Below are positions 42,424 to 50,885 of a stretch of DNA of 64,000 bases, piece by piece (positions within the stretch are counted from its first letter, which is position 1; each line of letters opens with the position of its first letter). The DNA lies in assembly GCA_964578535.1 (NCBI GenBank), contig CAZODI010000009.1, positions 29,512-93,511 of the forward strand. Reading direction: 5' to 3'. The position numbers and the translations under genes are program-made. This DNA comes from PHBD01 sp964578535 (lineage in GTDB: Bacteria; Desulfobacterota; Syntrophia; Syntrophales; PHBD01). The notes under the pieces are model-generated. The model was not told the origin of the DNA. It made no database searches and saw nothing but the letters and a program-made list of their open reading frames with translations.

Positions 42424-43305
42424 ATGGAAGAATCTCCGGTTATCGAGATCAATGCCGCGAAGCGCATCCTGAGACAGAAGGGTGCGCTGAGCGGCGGCAT
42501 CTTCACCGGAACGGACAAGATTCGCAGCGGTTACGGAAACGGGGACTGCCTTTATTTTGATTTCCGGCACCGGGTCTTTGCCGTGGCGGACGGGACAGAA
42601 CGATTTCCCTGGGCATCGCGGGACATTCTCTGCCGCCTTTCCGATGCATTGACGCGGTATGGCGTTCCGGGTACGGCCGGAGACTGGAAGTCGCTGATCA
42701 ACCGAAGCGTCTACGCGGGACAGAAATACCAGCACAAGACGACGTTCAGCTGTGTGGCCGTCAGGGACGATGACGATGGAATCGCCCTGACGGTTGCTCA
42801 CGGCGGTGACAGCGCCGTGATGGCCCTGGATGCCACGAGCGGTGCCGTTCTTTTCCAGACGGATCGAAACATGGTGTTTGCGGGCCGGAGTCTTGAAATC
42901 GTCGGCGTGACCGAGCACCGCCTGATGGACCGGAACGTAAGGCTGGCTCTCTTCAGCGACGGCTTTGACGATCTTTTTCGCTTCTGCATGCGGCAGTCCG
43001 TATTCTGCAGACTCTCGGACGCCTTCATCACGCTCCCAGTGGATCATGTCGGCGAACAGCTGCATCGGACGGTCGAGCAAAACCGCGGCGAGTTCGAGCA
43101 TGACGACATCTCCTGCATCGTCATGGACCCATTCCGCCTGGCCGATGCCGGGGGACGGTGTATTCTCATCGGTGGAACGCAACCCCATGAGGAGAAGCGT
43201 TTCCGGGCAGTGAACGGCAACGGCGGCAGGGATTGCTGGGTTCCCGAGAGAACCTGGGCGTCAGCCAAAGAGGTTTTTTTACAATCGGGCATTACCATCC
43301 AGTAA
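42424..43305 (+). CDS. PP2C-type protein phosphatase
   Basis: A 293-residue protein with PP2C metal-site motifs: VFAVADGTERFP (D-G), TVAHGGDSAVMALD, LALFSDGFDDLF (S-D-G) and EFEHDDISCIVM (D-D-I-S). It should dephosphorylate Ser/Thr residues using two metal ions. The start lies 4 bp after the DUF35 stop, so translation is probably coupled to the thiolase operon. This is an unusual partner for catabolic thiolases and suggests control of the pathway by phosphorylation. No kinase is nearby. Confidence 0.75.
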   Translation: MEESPVIEINAAKRILRQKGALSGGIFTGTDKIRSGYGNGDCLYFDFRHRVFAVADGTERFPWASRDILCRLSDALTRYGVPGTAGDWKSLINRSVYAGQKYQHKTTFSCVAVRDDDDGIALTVAHGGDSAVMALDATSGAVLFQTDRNMVFAGRSLEIVGVTEHRLMDRNVRLALFSDGFDDLFRFCMRQSVFCRLSDAFITLPVDHVGEQLHRTVEQNRGEFEHDDISCIVMDPFRLADAGGRCILIGGTQPHEEKRFRAVNGNGGRDCWVPERTWASAKEVFLQSGITIQ

Positions 43306-43360
43306 GGCCCGGGAGACCGGGAATCCCGAGTCCTTGGTCTCGTCTCTCCATTTCATTCCC

Positions 43361-43930
43361 TCATTTCCCCCGACCAAGATTCCGTACGTTATTGCCGGGC
43401 GCTGCAGGTCCGGGGACACGTTGACGCCGGACAGCGGCAGCCTTTTTTTTCTCGGATTGATTCTGGGTTTGCCTGTACCGGGGGCGCTTCTTGTGTTGGG
43501 TTCCATGGCTTTTCCTGTAGACTCCCACTATCGCCGTGTCCTCCAGGGCAGCAGCCCTGGCGGCGGCCGCTTGGGCTGCTGCCCTGGCCTCCGAAACTTC
43601 CTTCTTCAGTCTCTGAATCTCTGCCGCTCCGGCCTTTGCTTCTTCCGCTTTCCGCTCGGCTTCCATCCGGGCCTTTAATTCCCGCTCTTCCATGGCCTGC
43701 CGTTCCCGCCAGGCCTTTGCCTCTGCTTTCTTCTCCGCTTCGATCTGCCTCCTTTCCCGGTCCGTCAGCTCCTCATATTCGATCACGGCTTCCACCTTCC
43801 GGTCATGGCGGTCCGGAACGGGCATATTGGTGATGGTCACGGGCCTGTTCTTTTCTCTGTAGATGGAGATTTCTCCGGCCGTACAGACGGACGCAGCCAG
43901 CAAGGCTGCAAGAACGATGGTGTATCTCAT
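43361..43930 (-). CDS. Exported DUF4124-like protein with a charged coiled coil
   Basis: A 189-residue protein with a signal peptide (1-18) and a short DUF4124-like start (GEISIYREKNRPVTITNMPVPD). A long Glu/Arg/Ala coiled coil follows (about 55-130, EAEKKAEAKAWRERQAMEERELKARMEAERKAEEAKAG), then a basic tail. The ATG at 43930 follows GGAGGATCCG. Function is unknown. It is convergent with the PP2C gene, 55 bp apart. Confidence 0.7.
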   Translation of the reverse strand: MRYTIVLAALLAASVCTAGEISIYREKNRPVTITNMPVPDRHDRKVEAVIEYEELTDRERRQIEAEKKAEAKAWRERQAMEERELKARMEAERKAEEAKAGAAEIQRLKKEVSEARAAAQAAAARAAALEDTAIVGVYRKSHGTQHKKRPRYRQTQNQSEKKKAAAVRRQRVPGPAAPGNNVRNLGRGK

Positions 43931-44317
43931 CGGATCCTCCTTGAGTGGTGCGGATTGTCGGTCCGACGGGATGTCGAAAACAGGAGAGGGGGAAGGGGCG
44001 TCTACCGGAGATCGAGACCGGCTGCAGAATGAATCGATATGCCGGAAAGAACGATACCGTCGGCCATGCCGGAAAAGCATATGGCAACGGAAAGCAAATG
44101 TCCATCGGGGGAATGCTGTCCAATCCGTCAGTCACCGTATAAGAGAATTCCGGCTGAAGGTGTTTTGCGACTCCACGGGCAGCGCCGATAATCCGACCCG
44201 CCGGGTGACAGGCATGGACTCCTTCAAACCCGGCTTTTTAGATATGACCCGATTCGTCGATAAAACATTCAAGGCGGTTCCCACCCCCATTCTTTTTTCG
44301 GACCGGAGAAAAACAGC
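43931..44317. other. Intergenic region between the DUF4124-like gene and tetR
   Basis: 387 bp without a gene I can support. It should contain the promoter of the minus-strand gene. The tetR promoter and operator begin at 44318. Confidence 0.4.
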
Positions 44318-44346
44318 TTGACAAGAGACGACCGGTCTAATATGTA
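44318..44346 (+). promoter_or_regulatory. tetR promoter with embedded operator (site 1)
   Basis: TTGACA (44318-44323) and TATGTA (44341-44346) are spaced by 17 bp. Inside this promoter lies AGACGACCGGTCTAATAT (44326-44343), whose core GACCGGTC is palindromic. The same sequence with one change recurs at 44974, before the flavoprotein gene. Binding there would block the -10 box. Confidence 0.8.
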
Positions 44347-44366
44347 CCGTTTGAAACGGAGTTGTT

Positions 44367-44954
44367 ATGGTCGGAAAGGATACAAAGCAAAACATCCTGC
44401 AGACGGCGAAGGGAATTATCCTCGCGAAGGGATATGCCGCCGTCGGCCTGAGCGAGATCCTGTCCGCCGCCGGCGTTCCGAAAGGGTCTTTCTATCATTA
44501 CTTCAAGTCCAAGGAAGATTTTGGCGTCGCGCTCCTGGAGAGTTATCTGGAAGAGCACAGGGAGTTTCTGCAGGCGATTCTACTGGATGACCGGAAGGAG
44601 CCGTTTGAGAGGATCATGTCCCTGTTTGAACTGTACCGGGTCGGCCATGAAGAGCATCAATGCCAGCAGCTGTGCCTGGTTGCCAAACTCGGATCGGAGG
44701 TTTCCGACCTGAGCGAGAACATGCGGGCGGTACAGAGCAGGGGGATCAAGGGATGGCTTGAGGTTTACGAGCGCTGTATCCGCGAGGGGCAGGAAAAGGG
44801 CTCCATCAATCGCAATATCGATGCCGGAGCCGCCGCCGCACTCATTTATGATCTCTGGCAGGGCGCTTCGGTGCGGAAGCAGATCGACCATAATACGGAA
44901 CCTCTGGAGAACGCCATTTCGATGATCCGGAGGCTGCTCAGCCCGGTCTGGTAA
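44367..44954 (+). CDS. TetR-family transcriptional regulator
   Basis: A 195-residue regulator. The N-terminal helix-turn-helix (about 10-50) reads ILQTAKGIILAKGYAAVGLSEILSAAGVPKGSFYHYFKSKEDF, the classical TetR signature; the C-terminal half is a TetR_C ligand domain. An operator lies in its own promoter and in that of the next gene, so it likely represses both and releases on binding a small molecule. It precedes a flavoprotein gene by 56 bp. Confidence 0.92.
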   Translation: MVGKDTKQNILQTAKGIILAKGYAAVGLSEILSAAGVPKGSFYHYFKSKEDFGVALLESYLEEHREFLQAILLDDRKEPFERIMSLFELYRVGHEEHQCQQLCLVAKLGSEVSDLSENMRAVQSRGIKGWLEVYERCIREGQEKGSINRNIDAGAAAALIYDLWQGASVRKQIDHNTEPLENAISMIRRLLSPVW

Positions 44955-44973
44955 TTTTTTTTGTGCCGTGAAG

Positions 44974-44991
44974 AGACGACCAGTCTAATAT
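44974..44991. promoter_or_regulatory. TetR operator (site 2) before the flavoprotein gene
   Basis: AGACGACCAGTCTAATAT matches 17 of 18 bases of site 1 (44326-44343). The TAATAT part could be the -10 box of the flavoprotein gene. Confidence 0.8.
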
Positions 44992-45010
44992 AACGAGGAG
45001 GTATGTAAGG

Positions 45011-45571
45011 ATGAAGGCCATTGGGGTTGTCGGAAGTCCGAGAAAGAATGGAAATACGTCGCTGCTCGTGAACGAGGCGCTGCGCGGGCTGCAGGAAAGC
45101 GGTTCTGAGACGAAGGTTTTCTACTTGAACGAAATGCAGATCCGGGGCTGCCAGGGATGCAGGGCCTGCAAGAAGCCCGAGGCGAAATGCGCCCTGAAGG
45201 ATGACATGGCCGTGCTGTACGAGGAGATCGAAAGCGCCGACGCCGTCGTGATCGGATCTCCCGTTTACATGCTCCAGATGACCGGACAGACGAAACTGTT
45301 CGTGGACCGGCTTTACGCATTCATGAATTCGGACTTCTCCCATCGGCTCGGGAACGGGAAGAAAACCCTGATGATTTATGCCCAGGGGCAGCCGGCACCG
45401 GAGATATTTCAGAACTCCTTTGACACGAACAAGGCCATTCTTTCGATGCTCGGCTTCAACATTGAGGATACCATCGTTGCGGCCGGCATGGCGGATCCCG
45501 GGGATGTCCTGAAGAAGAACGGGGCCATGGAAAAGGCATTTACGGCCGGACAGGCCCTGGCGGCAATCTGA
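45011..45571 (+). CDS. Flavodoxin-fold NADPH-dependent FMN reductase/iron-sulphur flavoprotein-like
   Basis: A 186-residue flavodoxin-like protein. IGVVGSPRKNGNTSLLVNEAL is the FMN phosphate loop, and IRGCQGCRACKKPEAKCALKDDM contains the compact cysteine motif of the iron-sulphur flavoprotein (ISF) family, followed by DAVVIGSPVYMLQMTGQTKLFVDR. ISF proteins carry FMN and a 4Fe-4S cluster and move electrons to small oxidants in anaerobes. The ATG at 45011 follows GAGGAGGTATGTAAGG. It is under the TetR operator at 44974 and ends in a terminator at 45606. Confidence 0.88.
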   Translation: MKAIGVVGSPRKNGNTSLLVNEALRGLQESGSETKVFYLNEMQIRGCQGCRACKKPEAKCALKDDMAVLYEEIESADAVVIGSPVYMLQMTGQTKLFVDRLYAFMNSDFSHRLGNGKKTLMIYAQGQPAPEIFQNSFDTNKAILSMLGFNIEDTIVAAGMADPGDVLKKNGAMEKAFTAGQALAAI

Positions 45572-45605
45572 TTTTCGGTCCCTGTCCGGGTGCTTGAACA
45601 GGAAA

Positions 45606-45636
45606 GGTTCCGCCGGTTAAGGCGGGACCCTTTTTC
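45606..45636 (+). terminator. Terminator of the tetR/flavoprotein unit
   Basis: GGTTCCGCC (45606-45614) pairs with GGCGGGACC (45621-45629) (one mismatch), and CTTTTT follows. Confidence 0.85.
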
Positions 45637-45782
45637 TGCCGTCCCCTGATTTCCATGAAATCATGGAAAAGAAATCCATTCCTGTTGGTCCGGTTCCGGC
45701 CTTGCCTGTGAAAACGGAGGAATTCCGGTTCGGTATGTGATACAGGAACGGCGGGCAGCGCAATGAATCGCGGAAGGGCGGC

Positions 45783-46544
45783 ATGACGGAGACAACCGAA
45801 GTATCCCAGGGAAATCCGTCCGTTGAGATGGAAGAGGACGAAGAGTACCGGCGTCAACTGGCCCTGTTTGTCCAATCCTGCACGGAGAAGGGGATCGAAC
45901 TGGTCAAGATCGGCGAGCTGATCGCCGGCCTTCCGCAGCGCCGGGCCTTCCTGGATATCGGCGCCGGCGGCGGGGATCTCACCATCCCCGTTTCGTCATC
46001 CTTCGAGACGACCACCGTCGTGGAGCCGAATGAACTGCAGGCCCGTCGCCTCCAGCGAAGATGCCCTTCCTTCCGGGTCGTCAACGAACGCTGGGACCGG
46101 GTGGGCCTCGGCCCGGAGCGGTTCGATTTCGTTCTCTGTTCCCATGTTCTGTACTACATTCCCGAAGGAGCCTGGGTGTCGACGATCGAAAAAATGCACG
46201 ATCACCTGGCGCCCGGCGGCTGCATGGCCATCGTCATACAGTCGCCCATGGGTGAAGTCGCGGAATTCTTCAGCCGCTTCACCCGTTACGACGTCAACAT
46301 CCTCGGTTTGTGGGGTGAGCTGATCCGGAGATACGGTGACGAGGCCGTCGAGGTACGGTACTTCATCAATGAAATCTATACGGAATGCCTTGATGACATG
46401 GTCTCCATCGGCCTGTTTCTCCTGATTGACCGGAACTTCCGGCATCACAAGGACGAGATCCGGAACTATTTCGAGAGCCGCCACAGGACGCCCGAGGGAT
46501 ACCGCATCCGGCAGGACGACATCCTGCTTGTGATCCGGAAATAG
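45783..46544 (+). CDS. SAM-dependent methyltransferase (class I)
   Basis: A 253-residue protein. FLDIGAGGGDLTIPV is motif I, TVVEPNELQARRL the acidic post-I loop, FDFVLCSHVLYYIP motif II-III and LAPGGCMAIVIQSPMG the last core motif. The substrate is unknown. The C-terminal half is longer than the core and may hold the acceptor site. The ATG at 45783 follows GGAAGGGCGGC. It is convergent with the hybrid kinase gene. Confidence 0.85.
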   Translation: MTETTEVSQGNPSVEMEEDEEYRRQLALFVQSCTEKGIELVKIGELIAGLPQRRAFLDIGAGGGDLTIPVSSSFETTTVVEPNELQARRLQRRCPSFRVVNERWDRVGLGPERFDFVLCSHVLYYIPEGAWVSTIEKMHDHLAPGGCMAIVIQSPMGEVAEFFSRFTRYDVNILGLWGELIRRYGDEAVEVRYFINEIYTECLDDMVSIGLFLLIDRNFRHHKDEIRNYFESRHRTPEGYRIRQDDILLVIRK

Positions 46545-46556
46545 CACGTCCTTCTC

Positions 46557-49500
46557 TTACTTCCGGTCCAGTTCCTGCCGGACGGCCAGCCCGATTTTTT
46601 CCATGATGTAGGGTTTCCGCACGAATGTGCCGGCGCCGAGTTCCTGGGCCTCCCGGACCCGATCGGTCTCCGAGAAGCCACTGACGATGATCGCCTTCTG
46701 TCGGGAGTTGATCTCCCGTATCCGCCGGTACGTCTCGAGGCCGTCGATCCCCGGTTCCATGATCATATCCAGGACAACAAGGTCCGCGGTTTTTTCCTTG
46801 AGACGGGAGATGGCTTCTTCCCCGCCGGACGCCGTTTCGACCCGGTAGCCGAGCCGCCCCAGCATGCTGGCGGCCAGCTCCCGCTGTTCCTGCACATCAT
46901 CCACCACCAGGATGGATTCGCCCCGGCCCGCATAAGAGGATATAGCCACCGTTGTTTCGGGTTCCGCGGGCTCCTCGCGGGTCACCGGGAAATAGAGGGT
47001 GAAGGTCGTTCCCAGCCCTTCGTCGCTCTTCACGTCGATGTATCCGTTATGGTCCTTGACGGTTCCCCAGACAACCGCCAATCCCAGCCCGGTCCCGCTC
47101 CTCCCCATGACCTTCTTCGAGTAGAAGGGTTCGAAGATCTTGTCGATGTCCCGTGGGGCGATGCCCTTCCCGGTATCGGAGACACTCAGGACGACGTAAT
47201 CCCCTTCCTTGACGTCGTCGTAACCGCTGATGGGCTGGTCCAGGTAACGGTTCTCCGTTCGAATCGCTATCATCCCCCTGCCGGGGATGGCCTCCATGGC
47301 ATTCGAAATGAGATTCATGACCGTCTTGGCCAGGTGCACCGGCGATCCCTTGATGTAAAGCAGGTCTCCTGCCAGCTCCTGACGGCATGCCACCTGCGTG
47401 TGATCGGACAGCAGCTTCTCGAACTCGGGTGTCTGGAGATAATCCCGGATGACCCCGTTCAGATCGACCACCTCCGAGACGGCCACGCCGCGGCGAGCCA
47501 GTGTCAGAAGATCCTGGATGATAGCCGCTCCCTTGACGCCGGACTGGAGAATGTTATCGGCGTATCTCCTCATCTGGCTGCCCAGGGGGAGCTTCTCCGC
47601 GAGCAGCTCCGAGTATCCGACCAGGACGCCCAGAACATTGTTCAGGTCGTGGGCGACACCGCCCGCCAGCGTGCCCAGGGCCTCCATCTTTTCCGCCCGG
47701 GCCAGGCGTTCTTCCATGCGTTTGCGCTCCGTATTGTCACGGACGCACTCGATGGCGGCGATGATCTCGCCCCTCGAATCGCGCAGGACGGACGCCGTTG
47801 CGGAGAGATGGATGTTTCCGGGCGGCAGATTCGCGGTGTAGGCCTCGCCGAAAATCGTATCTCCCTGTCTCCGGAAGGAGGTGTATTGTTTCTCTCGCTC
47901 CAGGTCCGGGCGCAGGGCCAGATCGATCAGGATCGGTCTCCTGTCACCGTAGAACGGAATGGCATAGGCCCGGTCCCCTCTGCCGAGCATCTGCTCCTGC
48001 CGGATCCCCGTCATGGCCTCCATGGCCCGGTTCCAGGCGATCACCTTGCCCTCCCTGTCGATGACCAGGGTGGCATCGGGGAGAAAGTCGATGATGTCTC
48101 CCAGTCTTCTTTGCGATTCCTGGAGTTCTTCTTCCATCCGTTTGCGGGCGGTGATGTCCATGACGAAACTGAGTGAGGACGGGGCGCCTTCCCAGGTGAT
48201 CACCTGGGAATGGATCTCCAGCCACTTTTCTTTTCCATCCGCTGTCATGACCCGGAAAGAATATCCCGTTTCCACGGTTTCCCCCCGCATCCTCCTCATG
48301 TGGCGGTCGAGCACCATGGCGCGGTCGTCCGGGTGAATGAAGGATGTGAACGGGTGCTCCGTGATCGCATCTTCCGAATAGCCCAGAGTCTTCAGAAAGG
48401 CGGGATTGGCCAGACGGATCGTCTCACCCCGCACGATCATGATTCCTTCCCCGGCATTTTCGAACAGGCGCCGGTAATTCTCCTCGCTTTTCCGGAGTTC
48501 CTCTTCCATCCGCCGGCGCTCGGTGGTATCCCTGGAAAGCCCCAGGAAACCGGCCGGGTTGCCCTGTCCGTCCCGGAGTAGCGTAATGACCGTGTCGGCC
48601 CAGAAGGTGGAGCCGTCCTTGCGATAGAATTCCAGTTCCGCGGAGATCGTGATCGCTTCCCGCGGGTCGGCCAGTTTCCCCGGCGTGAGGTTCTTCTCGA
48701 TCAGATCGAGGGCAATATTGAGAGACGTCGGGGTCAGGTGCCGCTCCAGGGGAATGGCCTGCAGCTCCTCCAGGGTGAAGCCGCGCGTCTTCTCGACGGA
48801 TGAGGAGATCCAGGTCGTCCGGAGGCCCGTGTTCATGAGCCAGACGGTGTCGTGAACATTCTCCGTAATCAGCCGGAATCTTTCTTCGGTTTCCCGCAGC
48901 CTCTCCTCCATCCGTCTCCGCTGGTCGATATCGGTATGGGTGCCGATGATGCGGAGAGGCCTTCCGTCATCGACCCGCTGGATGATTTTCCCTCGAGAAA
49001 GGATCCATTTGTATGTTCCATTCTTGCAGCGGAGCCGGTGTTCCATCTGATAGACGGCGGTTTCTCCCGCGAAGTGCCTCTCCAGGTTTTCCCGGCAGCC
49101 CTGAAGGTCGTCCGGATGGACGCGCCGTTCCCATTCATCCGGGCCATCGCCGATTTCCGCTTCCCCATAGCCGAGAATCGTCTTCCACTGCGGTGAATAG
49201 AAGACCCTGTTCGTCCGGAGATCCCAATCCCAGATGCCGTCTCCCGCCCCTTCCAGGGCAAACTTCCAGCGAAACTCGCTTTCCTGCAGGGCCTGCTCGG
49301 CCGCTTTGCGCTCCGTGATCTCCGTGGTCATTCCGCACAGGCCTGATACGGCGCCGTTCTTGTCCCGCATGGGAAACTTGATGGAATGGAAAAAGCGTTT
49401 CCTTTTTTCGTCTTCAAGAACCTCTTCCAGTTCCATGGCGGTCCCGGATCGCATGATCGCCAGGTCGTTCACGCGAAACTGCCTGCCGACGGCGCCGGGA

Positions 49501-50525
49501 AACACTTCGTCATCCGTACGGCCCAGGACCTCCCCGCGCATCCATCCGGTCACCTGCTCCCACTTCCGGTTCACGAGAAGATAGCGGCCATCCATGTTCT
49601 TCACATAGACGAGGGCTCCGCTGTTCTCGATGAGGCTGGCAAGAAAATGCTCATTTTCCCTTAATCTTTCCTCCGCTTCCTTCCGTTCGGTGATATCCGT
49701 CGCCGATCCTGCGATCGTTGGGATGTCGTTCAGCCGGATGGCTGTCGCAGAAAAATCCACCCACTTTATTTTTCCTTTTTTTGTAATGATTTTGAATTCA
49801 TACCTGGATTTCGGGCTTTCCCCCTGCAAGCGTTTGAGCCCCCTGGTTTTTACCAGTTCCCGATCATCCGGATGGATAAAATCCCAGAAGTTCATGCCGG
49901 CAAGGTCATCCATGGTGTAGCCGGTCATGGTTTCGAAGGCCGGATTGATATAAATATATTTTGTGTTTTGAATCAGAAAGATGGCCGTGGTCGAATTTTC
50001 CGTTACAGCGCGGAATTTCAATTCGCTGAGACGAAGGTTATTTTCGGCTTCCTTGCGTTCGGTGATGTCGGTGATCAGGTTCAGCGTTGCGGGCCTGCCG
50101 TTCCATCTGACCAGTGAGACCGACAAAGTCACCCATTTCAGTATCCCCCCGGCCCCCTTGATCCGGAGTTCATACGAGGAATCGACCTCTTCTCCCCCGA
50201 GGCGCCTTATGTAGTTCGCGATGATCCGTTCCCGGTCGTCCGGCCAGATGTAATCGAAGACCTGCTTTCCAATCAGGTCGTCAACCGGGACTCCCAGCAG
50301 ATCGGACATTTTCCGGTTGGCGAAGATGAAACGCTCGTCCTGGACGATGATGATGCCCTCATTCACCTTTTCCACCAGGGCAAGATAGTTGTCTTCGCTT
50401 TCCTTCAGGATCTCCTCCAATTTTCTGCCTTTGGGGATCCCGCTTTCCTTCAGCGCTTCGATCTGCCTGCGGAGCTGGATGTTTTCGCCGATCAGTTGCT
50501 CTTTTGTCATTTTCTGGACGTCCAT
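46557..50525 (-). CDS. Hybrid sensor histidine kinase with seven PAS domains and a receiver
   Basis: A 1322-residue cytoplasmic sensor. After a short coiled coil come seven PAS/PAC units (each ending WVTLS/TDITERK-like and starting SEDNYLALVE, ELKFRAVTEN, ENEHFLASLI, SEFRWKFALE, TEERFRLITE, SEENYRRLFE, SQRRLGDIID). A HisKA domain (GGVAHDLNNVLGV, phospho-His), an HATPase domain (NLISNAMEA, DTGKGI, GTGLGLAVVWG) and a REC domain (ILVVDD, LDMIM, VSGFSETD, VRKPY) follow. No membrane segment is seen. The ATG at 50525 follows AGAAGGATTGATC. No response regulator or output gene lies next to it. Confidence 0.93.
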   Translation of the reverse strand: MDVQKMTKEQLIGENIQLRRQIEALKESGIPKGRKLEEILKESEDNYLALVEKVNEGIIIVQDERFIFANRKMSDLLGVPVDDLIGKQVFDYIWPDDRERIIANYIRRLGGEEVDSSYELRIKGAGGILKWVTLSVSLVRWNGRPATLNLITDITERKEAENNLRLSELKFRAVTENSTTAIFLIQNTKYIYINPAFETMTGYTMDDLAGMNFWDFIHPDDRELVKTRGLKRLQGESPKSRYEFKIITKKGKIKWVDFSATAIRLNDIPTIAGSATDITERKEAEERLRENEHFLASLIENSGALVYVKNMDGRYLLVNRKWEQVTGWMRGEVLGRTDDEVFPGAVGRQFRVNDLAIMRSGTAMELEEVLEDEKRKRFFHSIKFPMRDKNGAVSGLCGMTTEITERKAAEQALQESEFRWKFALEGAGDGIWDWDLRTNRVFYSPQWKTILGYGEAEIGDGPDEWERRVHPDDLQGCRENLERHFAGETAVYQMEHRLRCKNGTYKWILSRGKIIQRVDDGRPLRIIGTHTDIDQRRRMEERLRETEERFRLITENVHDTVWLMNTGLRTTWISSSVEKTRGFTLEELQAIPLERHLTPTSLNIALDLIEKNLTPGKLADPREAITISAELEFYRKDGSTFWADTVITLLRDGQGNPAGFLGLSRDTTERRRMEEELRKSEENYRRLFENAGEGIMIVRGETIRLANPAFLKTLGYSEDAITEHPFTSFIHPDDRAMVLDRHMRRMRGETVETGYSFRVMTADGKEKWLEIHSQVITWEGAPSSLSFVMDITARKRMEEELQESQRRLGDIIDFLPDATLVIDREGKVIAWNRAMEAMTGIRQEQMLGRGDRAYAIPFYGDRRPILIDLALRPDLEREKQYTSFRRQGDTIFGEAYTANLPPGNIHLSATASVLRDSRGEIIAAIECVRDNTERKRMEERLARAEKMEALGTLAGGVAHDLNNVLGVLVGYSELLAEKLPLGSQMRRYADNILQSGVKGAAIIQDLLTLARRGVAVSEVVDLNGVIRDYLQTPEFEKLLSDHTQVACRQELAGDLLYIKGSPVHLAKTVMNLISNAMEAIPGRGMIAIRTENRYLDQPISGYDDVKEGDYVVLSVSDTGKGIAPRDIDKIFEPFYSKKVMGRSGTGLGLAVVWGTVKDHNGYIDVKSDEGLGTTFTLYFPVTREEPAEPETTVAISSYAGRGESILVVDDVQEQRELAASMLGRLGYRVETASGGEEAISRLKEKTADLVVLDMIMEPGIDGLETYRRIREINSRQKAIIVSGFSETDRVREAQELGAGTFVRKPYIMEKIGLAVRQELDRK

Positions 50526-50885
50526 GATCAATCCTTCTCGCTTTTTAAAAAAAGCGACCAAGCAGGGCCGGTCGGGTACTGCTGCCATGCGGATTGGCTC
50601 TTCGGAACAAACGCGGCAGGCCTCTGGCGAGAGGGGAGAGGTGTTGAGCAATGGAGACTGCAGGCTTACATGCGTGGGCTGAATCGAAATCACAACTGAT
50701 AACGGAATGCAAGAGGGAAGGGGTGTAAAACGCGTCAAGCCGGAAGGAGGGAGGTCCCGAGGGACCTTCCCCCTTGTGAATCCCTTATTCGGCAAACGGT
50801 CCGAGTGCAGAAAAATTCCATGCGCCGCCCGGTGACCCGGGGTGCATCTTCCATTCCGATCGGGCCGGCGGCACGTGCAGGCGGA
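50526..50885. other. Intergenic region between the CoA ligase and hybrid kinase genes
   Basis: 360 bp. A hairpin GGGAGGTCCC/GGGACCTTCCC (50750-50770) lies downstream of the CoA-ligase stop on the minus strand. Its T run is weak, but it is probably a terminator. The rest holds no gene I can support. Confidence 0.5.
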
